Assembly (NCBI RefSeq): GCF_000237925.1
Contig: NW_017386066.1
Location: 124,001 to 188,000, forward strand
Reading direction: 5' to 3'
Length of the DNA: 64,000 nt
DNA from: Schistosoma mansoni
Taxonomy: Eukaryota > Platyhelminthes > Trematoda > Strigeidida > Schistosomatidae
Positions 35,300-47,410 of this stretch are shown here, piece after piece. The stretch's first letter is position 1; the number at the start of each line of letters is the position of its first letter. The notes beneath the pieces are model-generated. The model had not been told where the DNA came from and did not search any database. It saw nothing but the letters and a program-made list of their open reading frames with translations. The position numbers and the translations under genes were made by a program.

Positions 35300-38200
35300 G
35301 TGGGTTCGGATTCATGCTGTACTAAAGAATGCTCCATCATCATTAGCAGGAATCAATTATCAAAAGAGTTTACAAATCGAACTGTGATAATCTCAGTTCA
35401 ACTGCATCTCAGTTCACATGCATTAGAATCTAATATCAGGCATCTAATTTTTCATATCGTATCTAAACATGCTCTAAAACATAATCATCGGCTGAGCAGA
35501 CTGGACGACGATAAACAACACAGAGCATAAATGCAAAACATTCAGTAGTGCGTTTGTGGAATTATGGTCTGCTTCGTTATTAGTACTACGCTAATAATAG
35601 ACCTAATCCTTAAGTTTTAGATTTGTCATGATGTGACGACCCAATCTATAAGATCTGACGTGGAAGTCACGTCATTGTCTACACTGACTCGTTCCATCGT
35701 AACGTCATCAATATATGATGGAGAACACATTTAGTCTGGAGATGGAACAATATGCTTGATATAAATAAAAGTTTCACGAGGATGACCACGCCTGCAAGTC
35801 CGAGCCATGCCATTCCATGAATTCAATTATATTGAATGAATATCACCGTTTCCGCCAATATTGATCTTCTCGTGATGTCACACACTGAAAGTCTATTTTG
35901 TCGGTTGTTTCATATCCCGCTTTGAGGATTGTGGTTATTATCCAATGCCACCACACTATCTTCCTATCAGAATCAATATGACGTTGATCCGATACCGAAT
36001 CGAATGAGATTGTCGCGCGCCGGAGGTTACCAAGAGAAATAATACTCCAGGTATTGCTTCACTGAAGGATAAATCAAAAAGTAAATGGAAGCATCTGATC
36101 GAGAAATATATATGGGGATTTCAAGATGTCTGGTTTTATTTATAACACGCGAAAAATAGAAATCTACTTGGGGGTTATGGAGGAGGTGAACAAAGTGGGA
36201 TTATAAGAATTAAGATTGGTTCCGTATAGAGATATTTTATTACGTCGCCATAAGATGCGTAGTAATAGCTGTTGGTTAATAACTTCAATTATAGGTAGTA
36301 TAAGTATTTTGTGCCTAGAAATTTTAGAAGCAGTCAATATTGTAGGAGTGTTCATATTGATATTATTTCAGGTTTACCTTATAACCTCCACTAACGTTTA
36401 TGCCGGTATACGCTCCGTGTGAGTTGATTTCTAATTGCATCTGCAACGGTAGGCTAACTGAAAGAACAGATATCTAACCATCGAGAATTTTAACTAGTAA
36501 TCCGGTTAGTTTGATAAGTTTGGTATGGTTTATTTAGTTATGGGGAGATTTCCTCCACGTCATTATTACTTAACCGTGATAAAATTTAGTAATACTAATA
36601 AAACATGATTTGAAATTAGAAATTCTTTCAATACGTGAAAAGTGATAATTATGTGGACTTTTGACATATAGCTAACAGCAATTAGTAAAACATGAGTGTA
36701 TTCGAAAGAGGTATGCTCAAGACCCAACGTTATTTATAATTATATCTCCTGACTAATGGTACATACAAGTTAGTTGCAAGAATCAAGTTTCGCATAACTT
36801 AGTAAACGACTTATATGAAATATAGTGGTTAAGAATTGTTAAAATCCATCAAATCTATGTTCCATAAACATAGATGCCGTGAAGTTTTACGATGCTTCCG
36901 GCTAAATAAATCTTTATAAAATGACAAACAGTGAGCGTTCATGGGATAATCAGGGAGAACATAAGTTGAAACCAGGAGGCGTACACTCCCAACTCATGTC
37001 TATAATAATGACTTGGGGTTGTGTAAATTCGACATAGCTCGACTGCTTATACTGATGATTTTCACGTATGGTTGTGTCGCTAAACCTCTGATGAAACTGA
37101 CACGGTCTCAAGATATTTACTGAGTGAGCAACTAATAGAGAAACATACTGTAATATCTGAGTTGGATGACCACATAATCTGACTAATTTCTTATAACATA
37201 CCATTATTTATTTTTATAGCGGTGTGATATACTACACAGATGTCTAACCCACAGCACAAAGGCTCCAACCATCTGATCTGCTTGTAACATGGAGGTAGTA
37301 GAGACAGTGTATTCCAACAAGGACCTTAAATTAAAGCAACATTTATACATACCAAAAACGCAAAAGCCTAAAATATTGAAGGGAGGAAAGGTGGAGTTAC
37401 CGACCAGCAAACATGATGGCGGGAATATAACTCCAATCCACCCACGTCTAAAGGGCAGAACATGTTGTTAAATTACTGATTGTCGCCAACCAATGGTAAT
37501 TTAACATGCAAACTACCTCTTTAAATTGTGTTCATGACGTTGAATCGGTTTCACTTCCTACCGAGTAATCCTATTACAATCAAATCAAGATAATCTGCTG
37601 AAAACGAAGCCAGATTGCGACCCTATAAGATCAACAAAATAAAAATGAGCTGAAGTGGCTTCTGTAAAAAATGAAATGGTCATTTGTGTATCAGGAAATT
37701 TTTTCACTACAACATTTGTAAACTTCATATAACCCGATGTTTTCAGATTCTTTTTGAGCCACATACATTTATACAGTTCTCTATTCACTTATACCTTATT
37801 AACGTTTATTTTCTTTAATCTATTCGCATGTTCTTGCTTATAAGGTACCTTAACAGAAGATAATTAGACCAAATGGCCATACCTTATATATTCCTCCACA
37901 AATGACTCAACTTCATTAGTCATGAACATTGTCTACTCTCCTTCTCGTCCTTTTTTTGCTTCCTCTCTTTTTTAGCCCCCTCTAGATATGCCAACAAAAA
38001 GGCATATGGAACGGGTGACTTCGTCCAGTGCCATCACTATTGCCTCATATGTTCCAGAGGGATAGAATGTCACAGTTTATAGAAGCTCATGAAGTTACTT
38101 GGAATATCTTCCAACTATTGGACGCACATCGCAATACAACCGGCATAAGGCGCACCAACTTTCATACTGATAATTCGGATCTTGTTATTAATATTAAAAT

Positions 38201-39455
38201 TTATACGTGGAATGTGTTATCCTCCACAATTTTATGATAAATGTACTTCATAAAACATCCTAATAACTGAGTAACCCACCACACTGAAAACTGTATCTTC
38301 CGTAATAATTTTATCTTGCCTATAAACTGGCACGCCTCATGTAAGAGACTGTTATTTGAGAAAAATTGCTGTTATCTCTTTCCATCACTTCTCAGGTGAC
38401 TTCAAGCTTATTCGAAGCCATTGATCGACCAACTTGCAGTGACATTTGCAAGAGTGGATTAAATCCGTTTCGTCTTTCTTTCAGACATTGACAGTCTATT
38501 TTGTGATACAGAACTAGAGTCTACCAAAGTATTACCAGCCAAACAGTTGCTGCTTACGACTTTCTTTTTTTCTCCTCATTGGCATCCCAAGGTCGTCTAT
38601 TGACTATCACTCATGAGTCACATAGGGACTATTAGAAGCGGTGAAGGTTTTATCCAAGTGTTCGACTTCTACTGTAGAAGCATGACCATCAATATCAGGT
38701 GTTATTTTGCTCTCCATCCGTCCCAAAGGATACTTAACTTTCCTTGGCTCATAATCAGGTGTTTGGCACGTTCCGTAACAGCACGCACCACACTGACACA
38801 CTCTTCGTTATCAGTAGTTATGCTGTCAATGCGGTCACCATCAATTTTCTTGCAGTCAACCGGACCAGTAATGCTCTACTCCGTCAGCAAAACTCACGGA
38901 AGTAATATGAGTTAGGCGTCGAACACCTTTTGTAAGCCGTGTGGAGGTTGACAGTGCACATCTTGTGGAACCACTGTATTAAATTCCTTTCTCCAAGGTG
39001 AAAGAACAGTTTGGCTGTCCACATTTATAAGCACTTCCGACTATCGTAGACCTACACCATTGTGATCGATTCTCAGCTACGTGATATAGTAGACGCTATT
39101 ACGAGTTCACCTTACTCAGTAAACGGAACGAAGGCCAAGGACAAGTGGCATGACAGGCTATTCTAATCCGTTGTCCCGGGGCCCTGCCAACTAGATCAAG
39201 AAGTCATGATGAGGCGTGGAAAATATATTCTACAATCACCCACAAATACGAGGTAACTGAGCACATACATCGAGCTTATTTTCGCAATAATAGAAACTAC
39301 CTCACAAAATGGTGTACTAGACAATTAATAAACCAATGACAGTCAATGAAAGCTATAGGTCAACAGAGCGTATTTTGGGGCGAAAACATAAAATTCAAAT
39401 TTTCAGAATAAAATTACAAAGTTAGGGCCTGTTCAAAATGAGTTCTAGCGATCCA
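35300..39455. other. No gene recognised
   Basis: AT-rich. Several short frames (36216-36422, 37289-37471, 37788-37585) have no recognisable motif or splice context. One denser coding-like patch at 38600-38930 is listed separately. Confidence 0.45.
38600..38930 (-). other. Unidentified coding-like remnant
   Basis: On the minus strand two frames together read like decayed protein sequence (VSFADGVEHYW, then DNEECVSVVRAVTERAKHL, then LWDGWRAK). Base composition is less AT-rich than its surroundings. I do not recognise the family; it could be part of a mobile element or a lost gene. Confidence 0.3.
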
Positions 39456-41255
39456 ACGTCCTCAAAACCCTGTCAGCTTGCGTCTCCAACCATTGGTTAC
39501 GATGGTCACGTGGACCCCAAACAAGACGTCTGAATCTACCAACATGGCTCAGACTAAAAGTTAGTAACTTCAAGTACCGTTGGCACGTTTGGGTTTGGCC
39601 GCCCCTTACTCTCCTCCAACTATCCTACCCAACACTAGGTAGCATTGCACATCATGATAATCGATGTTCAGACATACGTAACACGTGAACCAACCATCTC
39701 AGTATATGAAGATTCACAGCCTTATCAACTGATTTACCATAATTCCCTAAAACCCTGCGTCTAACCTCACTATTACTTACCTGGTTGTCCCAGCAGATGT
39801 AAGCAATATTTTTAAGACATCTCTGGTCAAACACTAGTGACTTACGAGTGTCGTCTACTCTTAATGACGACGTTTCGCAGCCGTAAGTTAGAACAGAGCG
39901 GTCTGCTGCTCAGTAAACTCGTCCCTTAATTGATAGACAGATATCTCGTCTTCGCCATAGGTGACGTAATTTAGCGAAAACTAAACGAGATTTTTAAATC
40001 CGTTTAGAGACTTCTTCAGACGTGGAAGACAATAATCAATAAACCGAACATAATTTGGGAACAGAAAATCGTACTGCAATAATTCATAGGTCAAAATGAA
40101 ACTTAGAATGGGATGAATATATATATATTAAACCTAATCACTCGATAGTTAAATAATAAGAATGTATATATGTATAATGATAGTCCATTAATAGGTTGGG
40201 GGACCTGCTTTAATGCTGCATTCCTACTGTTTGAGGATGGTGGGTAACTGTAGAGTAGCTGAAGGCCAGCTCAACTGTTTTCTGAAGTGTTCGGTCCATC
40301 GTTCCAAACGTCTAGGCTGAAAGCAGAATAAGACTTTATCTCTTTCCGTGATCGTACCACTTACACTTGATTTCTTAATCCCAGTTTCTTTTATTAGTCT
40401 GATGAGTTGTCTGGTGTTGCCTACAGCCACTGCCTTTTCCATCTCTTTTGCTTTCGTTGCCCATCACTTCTCAAGATCGTTCCGTAGACTTTTGGCTAAC
40501 CTAGATCTGATCTGCTTTCACTCTTCATCGTGTCCATATCCTGATGAGATGATTTTAGGAGAATCCACCAATGCAATAGACTGAGAAGAAATTCACTGGT
40601 CTTTTGTAATCTTTTGGTTTAAATTACTAGTAGATGTTACTGCTGTTTCCACAGTTGTTCATATATCTTTGCAAGCAACGTCTGGGTCAGTCTCCTTTAC
40701 AGAACTACCTAGATGTGACCTCAGTTGTTTCCGGAATCTACGTGTGACTTTCTGGTCACTCGATTCAATTACTAGTGTGTCTTTTTAGTATGGTTTTTCT
40801 GCGTCCAGTGAGGCGTATGCAAATGCATGCCCGTATTAAAGCATGATCAGAGTCTAAACATGTGCTCCAGGACGATCCGCAGTCTTCTATGGAGCCTCTA
40901 AAACGACATGTGATGGCAATATAGTCTATTTTATTCCACCGTTGGTCCAGTACAGGTGGTCGCCATGTTAGACGATGTCTCTCCATATGCTTAAAATTAA
41001 TGCCTGCTAAAAATAAACAGCTGTCTGAGCATAGTTGCAACAGACAATCACAATTGTCCGTTCCCTCAGCCAGAATGTTAAAATACCTACCTAAATGTCT
41101 TTCCGTCCAGTTTAGGCTACCTATTGTAGCATTAGAGTCAACTGCTGCGAGTACTATGTTCAAGCGTTTAGCTTTTTAAAGAATTTTAGAAAGCTTCCCG
41201 TAAAATTCATCATTTATTTTAGTAGAGATTCAGTCACTGTGAGCGTAGGCAGAAC
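39455..41255 (-). mobile_element. Outer F3 LINE copy, 3' part
   Basis: A minus-strand F3 copy containing the endonuclease (41250-40770: TERHLGRYFNI, DSDHALIRACI), the linker (40440-40230: GNTRQLIRLIKETGIKKSSV) and the RT end (39840-39460: RCLKNIAYICWD, LRWLVHVLRM). The RT core between about 40036 and 40215 is lost and replaced by unrelated AT-rich sequence. Its endonuclease breaks off at the inner F3 copy and resumes at 50072. Confidence 0.8.
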
Positions 41256-41399
41256 CCGACCGATGCTGCTACCTTGACGTGGTGGTCGGGCTTGCCTACC
41301 GTGATGAAGCAATCGAGCTATACTGGTTGGAACAATCGTTCCTCAAGGTCCAACCATGCCAGACAGGTCGGTTGAAGAGCGGTGAGACTCAAAGCAGCA
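41255..41399 (+). ncRNA. Possible HDV-like ribozyme at the F3 5' end
   Basis: A nested double-pseudoknot layout can be drawn. P1 is CCCGACC (41255-41261) with GGTCGGG (41284-41290). P2 is TGCTGCT (41264-41270) with AGCAGCA (41393-41399). P3 is ACC (41271-41273) with GGT (41281-41283), closing a 7-nt L3. A large P4 domain holds GGTTGGA/TCCAACC (41325-41331, 41349-41355). CAAA precedes the P2 3' strand, in the place of the catalytic C-N-R-A joiner. The fold begins at the element's 5' end, as in known RTE and R2 ribozymes. The first base is C where most HDV-like ribozymes have G. Confidence 0.45.
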
Positions 41400-41934
41400 A
41401 ACCCAAGGTCCGAAGGCGAAGTCGTACTACTGACTGTACAGAGGTGTGACAGCAGTAAGGTGTTTCATTCAGACAACCAGCATCACAGCGATGCTGCCTT
41501 CCCACAAGGAGGGGTGGGGTTAGAAAAGGTCGACCCTAAAAATGCACACCTCGCCTTATCCCACTGATATCCGTCTCCGGCGGTAAGGTCCTTTAAAGAA
41601 CGGAGCTAACACAAAACTACCCACAAAAAGTTCGTGTGTGACCGACCTCAAGCAGTTGTCCCTTGGGCACTACGGTCACGCTCTCAGGTCATCAAGACCA
41701 CTTCTAACCCAATTTCCTTTTCAGGTACCTCTAGAAGAATCCTTCCACGGTGTGGGCAACCGGGAAGTGATAACTGCCCTCATACCTCTAACAACACTCA
41801 AGACCACTGTATTCATAATCAATCTCCTTCTTCAATTCCTACTATTCCTTCTACCTTGACTTTCAACACTAAACTTCCTCTCTCGGTTTCCTCCTCAAGT
41901 GTCACCATGGCCAACGATTCTAGTGCGCGAAACG

Positions 41935-42526
41935 CTGTCCCAGGTCTACTAAAACCTCGCTCCAAACTACACATTGGAGCCTTCAACGTACGTACCCTAT
42001 GCCAAATCGGTCAACAGGCCTCCTTAGCCAAATCCCTAGAATCTCGTACCATTGATGTATGCTGTGTCTCCGAAACACGCATACAGGATCCCAGTGTGGT
42101 CATTCACTTGACCTCACCTCGCCAAAATGGACAGCCAACGAAATACACCCTTCGTGTATCTGGCGACCCGTTGGCTAGTTCTCGTGGACTTGCAGGTGTA
42201 GGCATAGCACTGAGTACAAGGGCAGAACAGGCACTACTAGGATGGATCCCCGTTAACAGTCGCCTGTGTGCTGTCCGGCTAAATGGCTCCGTAAGAACCC
42301 GGAAGGATAGGGACACACGTCGTTTCTGCCTACGCTCCCACTGACTGCAGCCATGATGAAGTGAAAGATGACTTTTTACAGAAGGCTAAGCGCTCAGACA
42401 TAGTAGTCGTAGCGGGTGACTTTAATGCCCAGGTAGGCAACTTAAATCAAACGGAAAGACATGTAGGTGGGTGTTTTAGTATTCCGGCTCAACGAACCGA
42501 TAATGGTGATCGTCTGTTGCAACTAT
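41935..42526 (+). pseudogene. F3 endonuclease, N-terminal part
   Basis: Endonuclease motifs GAFNVRTLCQIGQQ, CCVSETRIQD, SSRGLAGVGIALS, VAGDFNAQVG and TDNGDRLLQL. One frame change occurs near 42320-42345 (after FCLRSH). The domain is cut at 42526 by the F5 insertion and continues with CSDNRLFLAST after 47411. Confidence 0.8.
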
Positions 42527-42893
42527 AATAATAATAATATAATATATTCTGAAAATAATATTTACAGAATTCACACCTTTTTACAGGCATGATCAGATTA
42601 TTATAAAAATCAACATTTAATGTAGAGAACAAACATGAATTATAAGAAAGTTTTATGTTTGCTGGTTTAGTAATTGATAAACAGTTTAAATATGGCATAT
42701 GTCACGGCATGCCAATGCAACACCAGGGAATTTGTCATTTTTTTATTAAGTGGATAGCCTGATGATTGATCAACATTGTTCTGTAAGGTTATTACCAGTG
42801 CCAGAGCGAGTTATTATTAATTATCTACAACTAGAGAAAGTAAGATTAAAGCAAAGAGCACGGAACAACAAAACAATGATAGCAAGTAAGAGG

Positions 42894-45673
42894 TTAAACA
42901 TTTAAAGTTCCTATAATCTTACTTGTGGAGTAAGATACACTTGCAGGCACTAGAGCATTTAATGCATTTTCAGAGGAGCAATATGCATTAATTGAGCGAA
43001 CAAACAATGGGAGAGAGTTTAACATACGGATAGTTTGAGGTAAATTATTCCAGAGTCTAGAAAACTTACAGGTAAAGTAATTCATATAGAGAGAAGATCT
43101 AGAATATGTTTGTTTCGCTAAAGACAAGGAGTTACGAATGTCGTAATGTGAGGCCTTAGCATATTGAATCGCCTGACTGGATGTGGAAGAAAGTTTGTTA
43201 AGTATTTTGAAAAAGAAGATAAGGTTAAGTTTGAGTCTCCTCATCCATAAAGGGTCAAGCCCTGGTTTACTACACCTCGAATTATATGTCAAGACACTAT
43301 CAGTTCCAAGAGTACGAAATGTAAATCGTCTCTGTACTGATTCCAGTCTTAATTTATCCTATATGCGCGTGCTACTAAGGAGAAACGCGCAGTATTCGAG
43401 GAGTGGTCGAACACAGACTTTGTACATTAGAATACGAGATTCGATGTCATGAAGGTTTCGAGTTATGAAACCTATAAGGCGTTGAGACTTGGACGTTTGT
43501 TTCATTATCTGTTCAGTAAACGACAAGTAGTCGGAGTACCTAAGTCCTAGATCTACTACTGTGTGTAACCTAGATAACATTTCACCATTTATGGTAAGAT
43601 TAAGGTTGAGTGATGTATCACCGAAGCATTGCCAACCACATTTAGCTGTATTGAGCTCCAGCTGCCATTTTGAGCACCACTGTGCTACCTTGTTAAGCTC
43701 CGTGCTGAGACAATTTTGAATATTGCTCAGCTCATGTGGAGAAAATGAGTACACCACCTTAAGATCGTCTGCAAACAAAAGGGACTTACCCACACTAAAA
43801 CACTCACAAATATCAATAATGAAAACTAAAAAGAGCAAAGGACCTAAGACACTACCCTACTTCTAACAGGGACTGCGTTCGACAATGAAGAGTTGATTTT
43901 AACTATTTGATGTCGATTGCTGAGGAAGGAATCAAACCAGGCTAGTAACGGGTTTTCGACCCCATAAGATGCGAGTTTACCTATGAGAAGTTGGTGGTTG
44001 ATTGTGTCGAAGGCCTTAGAAATGTCCAGGTATAGCACTAATACTAGATATCCTTGGCTACGAAGCGAATAGACTAAATTAAAGAAGTCAAAATGACATG
44101 TCATACAGGATCGATTTTTAAGAAATCCATGTTGCGAATCATCAATAAATTGTTCAGTCAATAAATAGTTGGATAGTTCGTCACTAATAATTTTTTCCAT
44201 AATCCTAGAGATAACTGGAGTAATATTTATTGGCCGATAGTTGTTCATGTCAGTGTTATCTCCGGATTTGTAACGTGGTATGATGTACGCGGTTTTCCAA
44301 CGGTCAGGATAAGAGCCTGATTCCATAGAGAGGGTAAACAGCTTAAGGAGAAGAAGTTGGATATCTGGACCACCATATTTGTAGAGAAATGATGAAATCC
44401 CGTCTGCACAGTGACCTTTCGAAACCTTGAGCTTATTTATAACCTTACTAATTTTCAGACATGTGAAGGAGATAGATTTAATTGAGTTACCAGTCAAGCA
44501 TATAACTCTAGAAACAGAGCCATTTATGGATTCTTTGCCATTTGCAAAATTACCACTGAAAAGTTCTGCTATAGTTTTTGGGTCATATATAAAACTATTA
44601 TTATGCAGGATGCATGGTATATCAACATTTTGAGTTGATTTAGCACGTTTATTGTAAAGGTGGATTAGGTTTTGCACTTTTGAGCTAGTACGTAGTGCTA
44701 ATAGCTCTTCATTGATGGCTTTCAACCTATGTTTCTCTTTTATTTGGTTAAAAATTATTGTTATTTGTGTGACTGCCGTGAAGTCGTTAGATTTAAAATA
44801 ACGTTTCTTAAGGCGTCTTAGTTTATTACGATATTTAGCTGGTATGTATAATTCGTAATGTTTACTAATCCTGTAAGTCTTAATTGGTGCACAGGAGTCT
44901 AGACAAGAGTTAACAATGAAATAGAATATGTTGATGGCATCTGTCAGACTATTACATGAGAAGAATTCATCCCAGTCTGACAGTTTGATCAGTGAGCGCA
45001 AGAGGTCCCAGTCTGCATGCTTATAGTCTCTATAATTGCAGGTTCTTTGAATTGGTCGGTTGTAGGAGGGATGGATGGGGAGAGCACAAGCTACTATCCT
45101 ATGATCACTGCTTTCAAACTCGTTGTATACTTGTACAGATAGGGGAATGATATCTCTACTAAATATTACATCAAGTGTATTATCACCCCTTGTTGGGGTA
45201 CGAACCCACTGTGACCAGCAGTACAGATTAAGGATTGATAAAAATTCATCATTGCTAGACTGACAACTACCGGTACTCCAGTCAATCCCAGGATAATTGA
45301 AATCGTCTGTGATAATCTTAGCGCTGAAGTTTAGAGTAGATGCGTGTATAAATGCATTGACAATAAAATCATTCAAATTATCAGTACTATCAGGAACTCT
45401 ATATATACAACCTAGGAGTAGACTATGGTTTAGGGTATTGATTGATATCCAGATCGATTCTGGTAAACTATTCAAGATACTATCTTCGACTTTGTTAATT
45501 GTTAAGGTATCCAAAGTAAATATAAGACAACCGCCTCCTCGCTTAGTTTCTCTGTCACAACGATAGAGTCGATAGTTTTGGATATTTGATTCGGAATCGG
45601 CCACTGCTGGATAACACCACGTTTCAGTGATAAGTATAAAAGAAGGCTTGGCTAGAAAGGCTAAGGTTCTCAA
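42894..45673 (-). pseudogene. F5 ORF2: endonuclease and reverse transcriptase, broken
   Basis: Endonuclease motifs ITETWCYPAV, GGGCLIF, DDFNYPGIDW (the family's usual GDFN reads DDFN) and SSDHRIVA. RT motifs DGISSFLYK, WKTAYIIPRYKSGD, NNYRPINI, QHGFLKNRSC, LYLDISKAFDTINH, a degraded SGVPQG region and FADDLKV at about 43770. The C-terminal part ends SRLWNNLPQ. Frame breaks lie at about 43840 and 43350; the first 609 codons are open. Confidence 0.8.
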
Positions 45674-45720
45674 GGCTGAGATTTTGTTCAGAAGTGAACG
45701 TGCGTTAATAAGTAATAAGT

Positions 45721-47287
45721 TTAAAAAGGGAGTGTGTAGTGTAAAAAACCGAGGGCATCCTTATCGAAGGTATGAGTTCTAGCTATGCCTGGACTATGGT
45801 TCAATGTGTTTGCTGGATCGCATGGGCTATAGCATGAGCGAATTGTAGTGCTAGTGGAACAAGGGATCTCTGGAGGCCGAAAAAAATTCTTATTCTGGTA
45901 AGGTTGTACTTGTTTTGGTGGACAATTAAGACAGGTGCCTACATGTTGGGGTTGCGTTGATGGTGCATAACCTAGTATACCATCTTCTCCACTGCAAGAG
46001 TGATGATAAGAGTTGCATCTTACAGGTTTATTATTTATAACATTTGGGGGAAACCATGGGGCACATTGGTTTATTGCCGTCTGTCTAATAGTAGGCCTGC
46101 TTCCATGATGGTTGTAGTGGCCGTCTTGTGTAACGTTTGAACGAAACGTGTCCTTATAACCTCCCTTACGATGAGTAGGGTTAAGCATAGTTTCAGAAAT
46201 TATACTTTTGTTTGGTAAAGCCGTTGAAATATTTTTGGTAATCGGTTTAGAACTAGAAGGTTTTTTATTTACTTTCTTCTTAATTGGTATATTCTTTTTA
46301 GGTTTAGCAGTGTTTTTATGAGCCTTCACAATAGAATCAGGTGTACGATCCTTGGCTTCCGATATTACACTGGAAAGAATGACATTAGAGTCTCCATCAG
46401 ATATGTCCTGATTATCTAGGGCCACTATGGGTATGAGAGGTAAACTAGCACACTGCATTGGTATATCAGTACACTGACTAACATGAGATAAATTAGCTGC
46501 ACCTGTGGGTTCAGCTGCTTGCGCGATCACATTTGTTGTGACCTCAACAATGTTATTTTCGTTTATGGTACGCTTTTGTGTTAATCTTTGATTGGTGGTT
46601 TTGTCTAAGACTATACGAGCGTTTTTAAACTTCGTATGCGCACAGACTAGCTGTTCAGATTCTATCAAACGTTCCGCTAATAAATAGGAATCAAATCTAA
46701 ATAGGATAGGGCACGAGTATTTTTGATGCTTTTTGTTAAGTCGGATACATTGGCATGGACTGTCCTGGAGGTTAGCTGCCTTTAGTATCGAGTTTCTTAG
46801 TTTTAATGGCAACTTTGTCAGGTATATTATATATAATCACGTTATTTCGTGAGAATATTCGCTTGGTGACTTCGCTAGCTATCGAGTCAATAACTGATTC
46901 TACTTTGATCCTGTCTTCGAGTTCAGAAGGAACTATATCCTTTTGCAACAGCAGTCGAAGGGGTGACAGTGTCTTTAGTTCTAGTTTAAGATCATCATGC
47001 TTTAATAAAGAGCCTCCAAGTGACTCCACTTTAGAACGCATATCACTTAATTGCTTAAAGACAGCGGCTAATTCGCTCTTGATAAGATCGATACCATCTG
47101 TTCGTGAGTTAGAACTCATCATTAAGTTAGACATAGAGTCATCCAGCAACATGTGTGGAATAAGTCTACTCCCACTATTATCTGGTGCAACAGCAGTAGC
47201 AGAGCATGGGGTGTAGGTAAGACCAGAGTTGTTAATATCTGAAGAAATAGGACTTTTTCGAGCACGTTTTTGTGTCAGTCGAACCAT
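45721..47287 (-). pseudogene. F5 ORF1 protein, one frame change
   Basis: A start at 47287 (MVRLTQKRARK) opens a basic N-terminus. A heptad-rich stretch follows (ELAAVFKQLSDMRSKVESLG), which looks like a coiled coil, then an RRM-like part beginning NVIIYNIPDK. Near 46805 the frame changes and continues with MPLKLRNSILKAANLQ, CQCIRLNKK and CPILFRFDSYLLAERL. The last third is Lys/Ser/Asn/Pro-rich with Cys and His residues. ORF1 of this class forms RNA-binding multimers. Confidence 0.7.
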
Positions 47288-47410
47288 TTTTCTTCAAGGG
47301 TTAATTGAATGTTATTACTGATTTATAAACTAGGGTTTAACGATATATAAACACTTTATAATAAATACCGTGTCAGCGTAACGCAAATTTCAAACGTACC
47401 GCAACAAGAT

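Larger units (their letters stand above)
42527..47410 (-). mobile_element. CR1-like LINE F5 inserted in F3
   Basis: A near-complete two-ORF LINE on the minus strand. ORF1 (47287-45721) and ORF2 (45673-42894) are followed by about 370 bp of 3' UTR and a tail of ATT units (42527-42542 on the plus strand). Removing 42527-47410 joins F3 endonuclease codons exactly (LLQL then CSDNRL), so the edges are fixed to within a few bases. A target duplication longer than TAT is not evident, which fits CR1-group elements. It has few breaks and is younger than its host. Confidence 0.85.
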
